Source: an uncultured Clostridia bacterium
GTDB lineage: Bacteria; Bacillota; Clostridia; Christensenellales; Aristaeellaceae
Assembly (NCBI GenBank): GCA_934647235.1
Contig: CAKUFG010000008.1
Coordinates: forward strand, 1 to 64,000
DNA: 64,000 nucleotides
Direction: 5' to 3'
Under the pieces are notes generated by a model. That model was not told the origin of the DNA. It was given only the letters and a program-made list of their open reading frames with translations, and ran no database searches. Positions 33,797 through 42,403 of this stretch are shown piece by piece; positions within the stretch are counted from its first letter, which is position 1; each line of letters begins with the position of its first letter. The position numbers and the translations under genes were made by a program.

Positions 33797-33840
33797 TTGC
33801 TTTTTATACTGCCAGATGATATGATACTTGCGTAACGCAA
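33797..33840 (+). promoter_or_regulatory. Promoter with a palindromic operator for the secreted protein gene
   Basis: TTGCTT (33797-33802) and TATGAT (33820-33825) are 17 bp apart. Immediately after lies the perfect palindrome TTGCGTAACGCAA (33828-33840), over the expected start of transcription. Confidence 0.65.
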
Positions 33841-33867
33841 ACATCATCTGCAAAGGAGATCACAATA

Positions 33868-34722
33868 ATGAAAAAACTGCTTGCCCTGGCGCTTTCCATC
33901 CTGATGGCGTGCAGCCTGTGCACCGCGCTGGCCGCCGATTACAGCGATGTTTTTACCAATTTTGATCTGCGCGACAGCTGGACCGCCGCCACGGAGATCA
34001 CCTTTACCGATACGGCGGTGACGATCAACGGCAGCGGCGCGGTGGCCGACGGCACGGTGGTTACCATCACCGCCCCCGGCGTATACAAGCTGCAGGGCTC
34101 CTGCGCCGACGGTCAGGTGCTGGTGGAGCTCGACAAGGCCGAAAAGGCCCAGCTGGTGCTGGCCGGCCTGACGCTTACCTGCCAGAGCTCCGCCCCCCTG
34201 TACGTGCTGTCGGCCGATAAGGTATCCCTCACCCTGGCCCCCGATACCGTCAACACCTTTGCCGACGGCAAGGCCTACACCGCCGCCTTTGACAAGCAGC
34301 CCAACGCCTGCATCTGCTCCCGCGACGACCTGGTGATCAACGGCACGGGCACGCTGAACGTAGAGGGCAACTTCAATAACGGTATCGGCAGCAAGAACGA
34401 CCTGCGCATCGCGGGCGGCAGCATCACCGTATCCGCCGTCAAGAACGCCCTGAAGGGCAATGATTCCGTGGCCATCCAGAATGGCGTGATCACCCTGACC
34501 GCCGGCAAGGACGCCATCAAGACCGACAATGAGGATAAGCCCGGCAAGGGCTATGTGTACATCGCGGGCGGCGATATCCGCATCACTGCGGGCGACGACG
34601 CCATCCAGGCCACCCAGGATGTGACCGTCACGGGCGGCACCATCGCCGTTACCGCCGCCGGCAAGGCCGTCAACTCCAAGGGCTCCCAGGATGTAGCCAC
34701 CGGCGTAATCAGCGCAAAATAA
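33868..34722 (+). CDS. Secreted carbohydrate-binding beta-helix protein (Cthe_2159-like)
   Basis: This 284-residue protein has a signal peptide (MKKLLALALSILMACSLCTALA) and then a right-handed beta-helix built of repeats such as LVINGTGTLNVEGNFNNGIGSKNDLRIAGGSITV. This matches the carbohydrate-binding domain family named after Cthe_2159, where a member binds acidic pectic polysaccharide. The family is usually 400-600 residues, so this is a short form. AAAGGAG precedes the start. It has its own promoter and terminator. Confidence 0.82.
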   Translation: MKKLLALALSILMACSLCTALAADYSDVFTNFDLRDSWTAATEITFTDTAVTINGSGAVADGTVVTITAPGVYKLQGSCADGQVLVELDKAEKAQLVLAGLTLTCQSSAPLYVLSADKVSLTLAPDTVNTFADGKAYTAAFDKQPNACICSRDDLVINGTGTLNVEGNFNNGIGSKNDLRIAGGSITVSAVKNALKGNDSVAIQNGVITLTAGKDAIKTDNEDKPGKGYVYIAGGDIRITAGDDAIQATQDVTVTGGTIAVTAAGKAVNSKGSQDVATGVISAK

Positions 34723-34742
34723 GAAGCATCCGTGCATGAAAG

Positions 34743-34781
34743 CGCGCCCCTCTCCGTTTTTCGGAAGGGGGCGCGTTTTTT
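34743..34781 (+). terminator. Intrinsic terminator after the beta-helix protein
   Basis: Arms 34743-34750 and 34768-34775 with a further inner stem are followed by TTTTTT. It also lies just past the stop of the opposing gene at 34790. Confidence 0.85.
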
Positions 34782-34789
34782 GCGCCGTA

Positions 34790-35224
34790 TTACAGGTAGG
34801 GCCGGACAGACTTGGCCAGCGCTTCCTCCTCGCCAATCAGCTCGCGGGTGATCTTCTGCGCCTGGGGCTGGGCGTTGGGGTACTGGTTCAGATACCGGCT
34901 CAGGGACTTTACGCCCATGCCGCAGCCATCCGTAATCAGATCAGCCGCCTGCTGATCGGGATTGCCCATCATCATCTTCATGCCCGATTTCATCGCGGCC
35001 ATGCCCTTGGCCATGACAGGCGGCTCCTTGCCCGCGTCGCCCAGGGCGGAAAGCAGCTCCATGGTGCGGTTGCCCAGCTGCTCGTGGCGCTTACGGCTTT
35101 GGGCAAGCAGCTCGTGCAGCTCCTGGTTCTTCACGTTTTCCAGCACGCCGTCAATGGAGGCCACGCCCATCTTCGCACCCGCATCGCACTCGCGCAGCAG
35201 GCGCAGGGTATCCTGATTTTCCAT
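34790..35224 (-). CDS. Small four-helix protein, unknown function
   Basis: This 144-residue cytoplasmic protein is almost all helix (TLRLLRECDAGAKMGVASIDGVLENVKNQELHELLAQSRKRHEQLG), with a Met-rich stretch MAAMKSGMKMMMGN in the middle. It resembles ferritin-like four-helix bundles of the DUF2383/PA2169 sort, without clear metal ligands. The family call is tentative. Its ribosome-binding site (AAAGGGG) lies inside the arm of a strong hairpin, described separately. It is third or fourth in the minus-strand run starting with pepF. Confidence 0.75.
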   Translation of the reverse strand: MENQDTLRLLRECDAGAKMGVASIDGVLENVKNQELHELLAQSRKRHEQLGNRTMELLSALGDAGKEPPVMAKGMAAMKSGMKMMMGNPDQQAADLITDGCGMGVKSLSRYLNQYPNAQPQAQKITRELIGEEEALAKSVRPYL

Positions 35225-35270
35225 ATAAAAAGCATCCCCTTTCCGGGCTATTATGCGCCGCGGAAAGGGG
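35225..35270 (-). promoter_or_regulatory. Hairpin that masks the ribosome-binding site of the small helical protein
   Basis: CCCCTTTCCG and CGGAAAGGGG (plus-strand arms 35236-35245 and 35261-35270) pair perfectly. On the minus strand the second arm contains the AAAGGGG site of the gene starting at 35224, and ATGCTTTTTAT follows directly. The structure fits either an intrinsic terminator or a translation-blocking stem. Confidence 0.65.
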
Positions 35271-35295
35271 AAAATATACAGTATGCCGGTGAAAA

Positions 35296-35793
35296 TCAGG
35301 CCGTTTCGATATCGATCACGCTGTCGGTGGATTTGCCGCAGGCGGCGCAGATCACATCCAGCCGGAAGGATTCAAAGGCGTTCACCCAATCCTCCTCGTT
35401 CAGCGCGTTGCCGTCCTCGTCGGTCAGTTCGCTTTCGTCAATAAAATCCTGCTTGCCTGCAGAGGCGATGCTTACCCGCAAGCCAAAGGCCGTTTTCTGT
35501 TTGCAGTGCGGACAGGTATCCATGGCCGTCAGCTTGCCGGTCAGATCGTACAGGTAATCCGCCTTGGCCACAAAGCCGTCCCATCCGTGCCGCCCCGCAT
35601 GGAACAGCAAGATCTTGCCCCCGCAGGAGCGGCACCTGGCCGCCGCCACCGTGCCCGCCGCGTTGGTATAGGGCGTAAAGAGCAGGTGCCCGCATTTGCA
35701 GCGGATCACGCCCGTGACGGACAGCTCGCTGTTCTGCTCGCCCATAGGGGTCAGGAAGGGCTTCAGATGGGTAGGAATGGGATAGGCGGTCAT
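35296..35793 (-). CDS. Hypothetical protein with four Cys pairs (zinc ribbons)
   Basis: This 165-residue protein has CKCG, CRSCGG, CPHCKQ and CAACGK, spaced as two probable zinc ribbons (residues about 32-58 and 94-148). An acidic stretch (DESELTDEDGNALNEEDW) lies between the last two. No known family is recognised. It is 18 nt after the acidic gene at 35812 and belongs to the pepF transcript by spacing. Confidence 0.78.
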   Translation of the reverse strand: MTAYPIPTHLKPFLTPMGEQNSELSVTGVIRCKCGHLLFTPYTNAAGTVAAARCRSCGGKILLFHAGRHGWDGFVAKADYLYDLTGKLTAMDTCPHCKQKTAFGLRVSIASAGKQDFIDESELTDEDGNALNEEDWVNAFESFRLDVICAACGKSTDSVIDIETA

Positions 35794-35811
35794 GGCGTCA
35801 TGCTCCTTTTC

Positions 35812-36156
35812 TTACAGGCTCAGCAGCCCGGCGGACAGCAGATAATCGTCAAACAGCGGCAGGAAGGCGTCGATCAGCGCACAATAGCGCACGCTGCCCG
35901 CATCGTCCAGCGGGAAAGCGCGCAGCAGCGCATCCAGCAGATACTCCACCGCCTCGTCCTCGTCATACTCGCCCTCGCCGGTATCGCCGGTATCATCCAG
36001 CGCGCCGCAGGCGTGCAGATAATCCACCTGCGCGGCCACCAGCGCATCGCACAATGCTTGGCGCTGATCCCGGAATTCGGGAAAGCGCTTCCAGTCCAGA
36101 TGCCTGAGCGCATAATCAGCCGCCCCGGCAGGGTTCAGCCCCAGCATGACGGACAT
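35812..36156 (-). CDS. Hypothetical acidic protein
   Basis: This 114-residue helical protein is strongly acidic in the middle (DDTGDTGEGEYDEDEAVEYLLDALL). It has no signal peptide and no recognised domain. Its start shares one base with the stop of pepF (TAATG), which points to coupled translation with the peptidase. Confidence 0.75.
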   Translation of the reverse strand: MSVMLGLNPAGAADYALRHLDWKRFPEFRDQRQALCDALVAAQVDYLHACGALDDTGDTGEGEYDEDEAVEYLLDALLRAFPLDDAGSVRYCALIDAFLPLFDDYLLSAGLLSL

Positions 36157-37940
36157 TACAGCAGCGCCTCCAGCTGATCCACGGTATCGGCGAACACCTT
36201 CAGCGCATCCTGCACGGTGGCGGGGTCTTCCATATCCACGCCGGCCAGGCGCAGCGCATCCAGCGGCGGCAGGCTGCCGCCCGCGCTGAGGAACCTCATA
36301 TAATCATCCACCGCAGGCTGGCCCTCGGTGAGGATGCGGTTGGCAATGTATACGGCCGCGGAGAAGCCCGTGGCGTACTTATACACATAGAAGGCACGGT
36401 AGAAGTGCGGGATACGCATCCACTCGCTGCGCACGCAGTCGTCGATCACGCAGCCGTCGCCGTAATACTGCTGATTCAGGCGATAATGCACTTCGCCCAG
36501 CGAATCGGCGGTCAGCGGCTGGCCTTCTTCCTCCATGCGATGGCTTTCGCGCTCGAAGGCGGCGAACATCGTCTGGCGGTACACCGTGCCGCGGAACTCC
36601 TCCAGCAGCTGATTGGCCAGGTAAGCGCTGGCCTTTTTATCGTCCTTGTATTCGTTCATCAGGGCGCGCATCAGCAGCATTTCATTGCAGGTGGAGGCGA
36701 CCTCCGCCACGAACAGCGAGTAACCCGCCTTGGCAAAGGGCTGCGCGTGGTTGCTGTGCCAGGAGTGCATGGCGTGACCCAGCTCGTGCGCCAGGGTGGT
36801 GGCGCCGTTCAGATCCTCGGTGAAGTTCATCAGCACATAGGGATGCGCGCCGTAGGTGCCCCAGGAGTACGCGCCGGAATGCTTGCCGCGGTTCTCGTAT
36901 ACATCGATCCAGTGGTTGTTATACGCCTCGTCCAGCAGCTGCGCGTAATGCTCGCCCAGCGGAGCCAGGCCCTTCTTGACCACCTGGAAGGCTTCGGGAT
37001 AGGTCAGCTTCATATCGAAGTCGTCCACGATGGACACATACAGATCGTACAGATGCACCTCGTCCACGCCCAGCTTCTTCTTGCGCAGCTCCATATACTT
37101 TTTCATGGCGGGGCGCATGGCTTCGATGCCGCTGAGCAGGTTATCATATACCGCCACAGGGATACGATCGGGGAACAGCGAGGCCTCGATGGCGCTGTCA
37201 AAATTGCGCGCGCGCGCGCCGACCACATCGCCCTTGACGCTATAGCGGTAGGTGGCGGCATAGGTCTGGCGATAGTCGTCATAGCCCTTCATCATGGCTT
37301 CAAAAGCGCCCTTGCGCACCTCGCGGCTGCGGCTGCGGATGAGGCGGCCGTACATGGCGTTGCTGAGCTTTACCTGGTTACCCTCTTCATCCTTTACCAC
37401 GGGGAAGGGCATATCCACATCGCTGAGCATGGTATAGATCGCGTCGGGCGCGCCCATCAGCTCGTTCGTCATGGCCAGCAGGCGCTCCTCCTTGGCGGAG
37501 AGGGTATGCGGCTTGTTGCGCAGCAGATCATCCACAAATACGTCGTACTCGCTGAAATCAGGGTCGTTCTTCATATCCAGCAGCGTCTGCTCGGGCAGGG
37601 AAAGCAGCTCAGGCTGCAGGAAGGACGCGGCGCTTTCGGCCTGCGCGGCCAGGCTGCGCGCGCGGGTCAGCTGATCCTGCGCCTGGCTGTCGCCGCCGTC
37701 CTGATCGGCATACATGGCGGCATAAACCAGCAGCCGCTCCAGCAGGCGGTTCATCTCCATCGCCTCGCGGATGGCCTTGCGCGGGTCCTCGCCCACATGG
37801 CCCTGCCAGGCGGAGAAGGCGGACACCTGCGCCTGCGCATCCTTGAACTGGCGTTCAAACTCGGCGGCGCTTTCAATAATACTGCTCAAATCCCACAGAT
37901 AGCGGGGGTCCATATCTTTGCGTGCTTTTGGTTCCTGCAT
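36156..37940 (-). CDS. pepF: Oligoendopeptidase F (M3B family)
   Basis: This 594-residue cytoplasmic zinc peptidase cuts short peptides. The zinc motif HELGHAMHSWHS, the upstream GAYSWGTYGAHPYVLMNF and the downstream Glu region (VAEVASTCNE) are complete. Length is typical. GGAGG precedes the start at 37940. It heads a minus-strand run with three small genes, the first of which overlaps it by one base. Confidence 0.96.
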   Translation of the reverse strand: MQEPKARKDMDPRYLWDLSSIIESAAEFERQFKDAQAQVSAFSAWQGHVGEDPRKAIREAMEMNRLLERLLVYAAMYADQDGGDSQAQDQLTRARSLAAQAESAASFLQPELLSLPEQTLLDMKNDPDFSEYDVFVDDLLRNKPHTLSAKEERLLAMTNELMGAPDAIYTMLSDVDMPFPVVKDEEGNQVKLSNAMYGRLIRSRSREVRKGAFEAMMKGYDDYRQTYAATYRYSVKGDVVGARARNFDSAIEASLFPDRIPVAVYDNLLSGIEAMRPAMKKYMELRKKKLGVDEVHLYDLYVSIVDDFDMKLTYPEAFQVVKKGLAPLGEHYAQLLDEAYNNHWIDVYENRGKHSGAYSWGTYGAHPYVLMNFTEDLNGATTLAHELGHAMHSWHSNHAQPFAKAGYSLFVAEVASTCNEMLLMRALMNEYKDDKKASAYLANQLLEEFRGTVYRQTMFAAFERESHRMEEEGQPLTADSLGEVHYRLNQQYYGDGCVIDDCVRSEWMRIPHFYRAFYVYKYATGFSAAVYIANRILTEGQPAVDDYMRFLSAGGSLPPLDALRLAGVDMEDPATVQDALKVFADTVDQLEALL

Positions 37941-38075
37941 GGCTGTAATCCTCCATATCCAATGCTTTCCATGTCATTGTAGCACGCTGTGATGCGGCAT
38001 GCAAGCGCGAATCCGCGCGAATTTGCGCAAACTGCGGCGCATTTTCGCAAAGATGTGCGGATGCGGCGATCAGGC

Positions 38076-38104
38076 TTGAAAAAATGCCTTTTATCTATTA
38101 TAAT
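38076..38104 (+). promoter_or_regulatory. Sigma-A promoter of the DUF2461-phosphohexomutase-transketolase run
   Basis: TTGAAA (38076-38081) and TATAAT (38099-38104) are 17 bp apart, about 30 nt before the first start codon. Confidence 0.8.
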
Positions 38105-38136
38105 CTATGGTTGGGTGAGAATACCCGGAGGAATGT

Positions 38137-38823
38137 ATGTTTCAAGGCTTTAACAGCGATCTGCTGTCCTTTTACGCCGATATCCGTTTTCACAATGAAA
38201 AGGCGTTCATGGACGCGCATCGCCAGGAGTATTACCAAAAGGTTCGCGATCCCTTTTACGCCTTTATCGCCGAGATGGCGCCCGTGATGCTGTCTATCGA
38301 TCCCGATATGGAGGTACGCCCGGCCAAATGCCTGTCGCGCATCAACCGCGATACGCGCTACAGCCGGGATAAATCCCCCTACCGCGATCATCACTGGGCA
38401 GCCTTCCGGCGCGCGGCCGCCGGCAAGGACGGCATGCCCTTTTACTGGTTCGAGATCCGGCTGGATTCCGTCAGCTGGGGGCTGGGCGTGTGGGGCGAAA
38501 ACCGCCCGATGATGGACGGCCTGCGGCGGCGCATGGTGGCCAATCCCGATGAGATGATCGGCCTTCTGCGTCTTTTGCAGAAGCGCGATTTCTCCGTTGG
38601 CGGCACGCAGTGGAAAAAGCTGCGCCCGCCCGAGGATCTGCCCGCCGTGCTGCAGCCCCTTTACTGTATGCGGGAAATCTATTTCTCCCGTGAGCATATC
38701 GACCCTGGATGGATTTTCGACGCTTCCATTACCGATCGCGTAGCGGCGGATTTTCAGGCTATCGCGCCTGTGTGGCGGCTGCTGCGCGGCTTAAGCGACA
38801 TTGGGGAGGAGACGTATGACTGA
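38137..38823 (+). CDS. DUF2461-family protein
   Basis: This 228-residue cytoplasmic protein has the family marks: FYADIRFHNEKAFMDAHRQEYYQKVRDPF near the start, SRINRDTRYSRDKSPYRDHHWAAF and YWFEIRLDSVSWGLGVWG. The biochemical role of DUF2461 is not established. GGAGG stands upstream of the ATG at 38137. It overlaps the phosphohexomutase gene by 8 bp. Confidence 0.9.
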   Translation: MFQGFNSDLLSFYADIRFHNEKAFMDAHRQEYYQKVRDPFYAFIAEMAPVMLSIDPDMEVRPAKCLSRINRDTRYSRDKSPYRDHHWAAFRRAAAGKDGMPFYWFEIRLDSVSWGLGVWGENRPMMDGLRRRMVANPDEMIGLLRLLQKRDFSVGGTQWKKLRPPEDLPAVLQPLYCMREIYFSREHIDPGWIFDASITDRVAADFQAIAPVWRLLRGLSDIGEETYD

Positions 38824-40327
38824 TTATCAATCCTTAAAGAGCGGTACCGATATCCGGGGCGACGCCCTGGGCGAAAAAGCTGTATTGACCAACGAAGTAG
38901 CGCTGTGCATCGGCGGCGCGTTTATCACCTGGCTGAGCGAAAAGACCGGCAAGCGTCCCGGCGCGTTGACTGTGGCCATCGGGCGGGATTCCCGCCTGAC
39001 CGGCCCCGCGCTGCTGGCTGCCTGCGCCGAGGGCATGGCCCGCACGGGCGCGCAGGTGTGGGACTACGGCATGTGCACCACGCCCGCCATGTATATGAGC
39101 CTGCTGACCGAGGGCTTCAAGGCCGACGCCTCCATCATGGTGACGGCCTCGCACCATCCCTACTACCGCAACGGGCTCAAATTTTTCCTGCCCGAGGGCG
39201 GCGTATCGGCCACCGATATCAGCATGATCCTGTCCATCGCGGCCAACACCGCGCCGGTGGACGGCCCGCATCCCGCGGTGCAGAAGCGCGACTTCCTGCC
39301 CGTATACAAGCAGCAATTGATGGATCGCATGCGGCGCGGCCTGGATACCGACGTGGCCTGCCCCCTGCTTGGGCTGCATGTGGTGGTGGACGCGGGCAAC
39401 GGCGCGGGCGGCTTCTATGAAGAAATGCTGCGCGAAATGGGCGCGTGGACCGAGGGCAGCCAGTTTCTGGAGCCTGACGGCCATTTCCCCAATCACATCC
39501 CCAATCCCGAAAACGAGCAGGCCATGGCCGCCATCAGCCAGGCTGTGGTCAGGGTGGGGGCTGATCTGGGCGTCATCTTTGACGCGGACTGCGACCGCGC
39601 GGCCATTGTGGATGCAGCCGGCCGCGAAATCAACCGCAACCGTCTGATTGCGCTGATTTCGGCCATCCTGCTGGATAAGGAGCCCGGCGCGACCATCGTG
39701 ACCGACTCGGTCACTTCCTCGGGCCTGGCGCAGTTTATCACCGAGTGGAGCGGCGTGCACTACCGCTATAAGCGCGGCTACCGCAATGTGATCGACGAGG
39801 CCGTGCGCCTCAACGCCGCGGGCATCGACTGCCCCCTGGCCATTGAAACCAGCGGCCATGCCGCCCTGCGCGAAAACCATTTCCTGGACGACGGCATGTA
39901 CCTGGTGACGGTGCTGATCGTCGAGGCCATGCGCCTCAAGCAGGAGGGCAAGGAGCTGTCCAGCCTGCTGGACGGTCTGCGCGAGCCGGTGGAAAGCGTG
40001 GAGCTGCGGCTGAGCATCACCGCCCCTGATTTCCGCGAGGCCGGGCGCGCCGTCATCGAGCGCGTGATGGATCACGCCTCCTACGAGACCGACTGGCACA
40101 TCGCCCCCGATAACCGCGAGGGCGTGCGCATCAACTTTGATCTGGACGACGGGCTGCAGAACGGCTGGTTCCTGCTGCGCCTGTCCGTGCACGATCCCGT
40201 GCTGCCGCTGAATGTGGAAAGCGACGTGCCCGGCGGCGTGCGTACCATGCTTTCCAAGCTGCTTTCCGTACTGGACGGCGCTGAGGATATCGATATTTCC
40301 CCCATCCGCGCGTATCTGAGCAAATAA
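38816..40327 (+). CDS. Phosphohexomutase (phosphomannomutase / phosphoglucomutase)
   Basis: This 503-residue enzyme moves phosphate between C1 and C6 of hexoses. The phosphoserine loop is TASHHP at Ser112 (His in place of the usual Asn), and the metal loop FDADCDR has Asp256, Asp258 and Asp260. The sugar loop (ETSGHAALRENHFLDDG) and the C-terminal phosphate-binding part follow. The start at 38816 follows GGAGGAG inside the end of the DUF2461 gene. Confidence 0.92.
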   Translation: MTDYQSLKSGTDIRGDALGEKAVLTNEVALCIGGAFITWLSEKTGKRPGALTVAIGRDSRLTGPALLAACAEGMARTGAQVWDYGMCTTPAMYMSLLTEGFKADASIMVTASHHPYYRNGLKFFLPEGGVSATDISMILSIAANTAPVDGPHPAVQKRDFLPVYKQQLMDRMRRGLDTDVACPLLGLHVVVDAGNGAGGFYEEMLREMGAWTEGSQFLEPDGHFPNHIPNPENEQAMAAISQAVVRVGADLGVIFDADCDRAAIVDAAGREINRNRLIALISAILLDKEPGATIVTDSVTSSGLAQFITEWSGVHYRYKRGYRNVIDEAVRLNAAGIDCPLAIETSGHAALRENHFLDDGMYLVTVLIVEAMRLKQEGKELSSLLDGLREPVESVELRLSITAPDFREAGRAVIERVMDHASYETDWHIAPDNREGVRINFDLDDGLQNGWFLLRLSVHDPVLPLNVESDVPGGVRTMLSKLLSVLDGAEDIDISPIRAYLSK

Positions 40328-40341
40328 TTAAAGGAGCGTTT

Positions 40342-42318
40342 ATGATGGACATTCAGCAAAAGACGATCAATACCATCCGCACCCTGGCCGTGGATACCGT
40401 GCAAAAGGCCAACTCCGGCCATCCCGGCGCGCCCATGGGCATGGCCGCCATGGCTTATGCCGCGTGGGCCGACGCCATGTGCCACAACCCCAAGGATCCT
40501 CAGTGGCAGAACCGCGACCGCTTCGTCCTTTCCAACGGTCACGCCAGCGCCCTGCTCTACTCCCTGCTGCACCTGTTCGGCTACGGCCTGACGATGGATG
40601 ATCTGAAGAATTTCCGCCAGTGGGGCAGCAAGACCCCCGGCCATCCCGAATACCGCCACACCCCCGGCGTAGAAACCACCACCGGCCCGCTGGGGCAGGG
40701 CATCGCCAACGCCGTGGGCTTCGCCATTGCCGAAACCATGCTGGCCGCCAAGTTCAACAAGCCTGAATTTCCCGTGGTGGATCACCGCGTATACGCCTTC
40801 TGCGGCGACGGCTGCATGATGGAAGGCATCGCCAGCGAGGCTGCCGCCCTGGCCGGCACCATGAAGCTGGGCAAGCTGACGCTTCTGTATGACGACAACG
40901 ACATCTCCATCGAGGGCAACACCGACATCGCCATGCGCGAGGACGTGGGCATGCGCTTTGCCGCCTACGGCTGGCAGGTGATCAAGGTAGACGACGGCAA
41001 CGATGTGCAGAAGCTCCTTTCCGCCATCGCCGAGGCCCGCCGCGACGAGCGGCCCTCGCTGATCATCTGCAAGACCATCATCGGCTACGGCTGCCCCGCC
41101 AAGCAGGGCACCGCCGGCTGCCACGGCTCGCCCCTGGGCGATGATAACGTGCTGGCCATGAAGAAGACCCTGGGCATGCCCGAGGGCACCTTCTGCGTGG
41201 ACGACGATGTATACGCTCACTTGGCCGAGTGCGCCAAGCGCGGCGAGCAGCGTGAGGCCGAATGGAACGACCTGATGCTGCGCTATGCCGAAAAGTATCC
41301 CGAGCTGAAAAAGGAATACGACGCCTGGTTCAACCAGGAGCTGCCCGAAGGGCTGATGGACGATCCCGAGCTGTGGGAGTATGACGGCCGCATCGCCACC
41401 CGCGCTACCAGCGGCACGATGATCAACCGCCTGGCCAAGCGCCTGCCCAACCTGGTGGGCGGCAGCGCCGACCTGGCCCCCTCCAACAACACCTACATCA
41501 AGGACGGCGGCGATTACAGCGCCGAAAACCGCTCCGGCCGCAACATGCACTTCGGCGTGCGCGAGCATGCCATGGCGGCCATCTGCAACGGTATGGCCCT
41601 GCACGGCGGCCTGCGCGTGTTCTGCGGCACGTTCTTCGTGTTCAGCGATTACATGAAGCACGCCATCCGCATGAGCGCCATCATGAAGCTGCCCGTCACC
41701 TATGTGCTCACGCACGATTCCATCGGCGTTGGCGAGGACGGCGCCACCCACGAGCCCGTGGAACAGCTGGCCGGCCTGCGCGCCATCCCTGATCTGCAAG
41801 TGATCCGCCCTGCCGACGGCAAGGAAACCACCGCCGCCTGGCTGACCGCCATCACCTCCGGCCTGCCCACCTGCCTGGTGCTTACCCGCCAGAGCCTGCC
41901 GCAGTATAACCATTGCGGCCGCTGCGGCTTCAAGGGCGGCTACATCCTGTCCGATTGCGGCCGCACGCCCGACGTGCTGCTCATGGCCAGCGGCTCCGAA
42001 GTGGAGCAGGTACTGGGAGCGCAGGCCGAGCTTGCCAAGGACGGCATCGCCGCGCGCGTCATCTCCATGCCCTGCATGGAAACGTTCCTCAAACAGGATG
42101 ACGAATACCGCGAATCCGTCATGCCCAACGCCATCCGTGCCCGCGTGGCCATGGAAGCCGGCGCTACCATGCCCTGGTATCGCTTCACGGGTCTGGACGG
42201 CGCGGTGATCGGCCTGGATCATTACGGTGCTTCCGCCCCTGCGGCCATCCTGTTCAAGGAATACGGCTTCACGGTAGAAAACGTAGTGGCCACCGCCAAG
42301 CGCGTGCTGGGCAAATAA
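40342..42318 (+). CDS. tkt: Transketolase
   Basis: This 658-residue thiamine-diphosphate enzyme of the pentose phosphate pathway is full length. It has NSGHPGAPMGMA, the cofactor motif GDGCMMEGIASEAAALAG, GSADLAPSN and the pyrimidine-part region HFGVREHAMAAICNGMALHGG. AAAGGAG lies before ATG-ATG at 40342, so the second ATG may also be used. It follows the phosphohexomutase by 14 nt and is probably co-transcribed. Confidence 0.97.
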   Translation: MMDIQQKTINTIRTLAVDTVQKANSGHPGAPMGMAAMAYAAWADAMCHNPKDPQWQNRDRFVLSNGHASALLYSLLHLFGYGLTMDDLKNFRQWGSKTPGHPEYRHTPGVETTTGPLGQGIANAVGFAIAETMLAAKFNKPEFPVVDHRVYAFCGDGCMMEGIASEAAALAGTMKLGKLTLLYDDNDISIEGNTDIAMREDVGMRFAAYGWQVIKVDDGNDVQKLLSAIAEARRDERPSLIICKTIIGYGCPAKQGTAGCHGSPLGDDNVLAMKKTLGMPEGTFCVDDDVYAHLAECAKRGEQREAEWNDLMLRYAEKYPELKKEYDAWFNQELPEGLMDDPELWEYDGRIATRATSGTMINRLAKRLPNLVGGSADLAPSNNTYIKDGGDYSAENRSGRNMHFGVREHAMAAICNGMALHGGLRVFCGTFFVFSDYMKHAIRMSAIMKLPVTYVLTHDSIGVGEDGATHEPVEQLAGLRAIPDLQVIRPADGKETTAAWLTAITSGLPTCLVLTRQSLPQYNHCGRCGFKGGYILSDCGRTPDVLLMASGSEVEQVLGAQAELAKDGIAARVISMPCMETFLKQDDEYRESVMPNAIRARVAMEAGATMPWYRFTGLDGAVIGLDHYGASAPAAILFKEYGFTVENVVATAKRVLGK

Positions 42319-42334
42319 AGATCAATCGATACAC

Positions 42335-42368
42335 GGATGGGCGCTTGCCGCAGGGTGAGCGCCCATCC
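42335..42368 (+). terminator. Hairpin after transketolase
   Basis: GGATGGGCGC (42335-42344) pairs perfectly with 42359-42368. There is no T run, so it may attenuate rather than stop transcription into the MurC-type gene. Confidence 0.5.
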
Positions 42369-42403
42369 CTGCAGTGACGGTATATAAATTGGAGGGGATT
42401 ATC

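Noticed and set aside
40081..42222. 713-residue minus-strand frame opposite transketolase
   Set aside because: Antisense shadow; Gly/Ala/His-rich without motifs.
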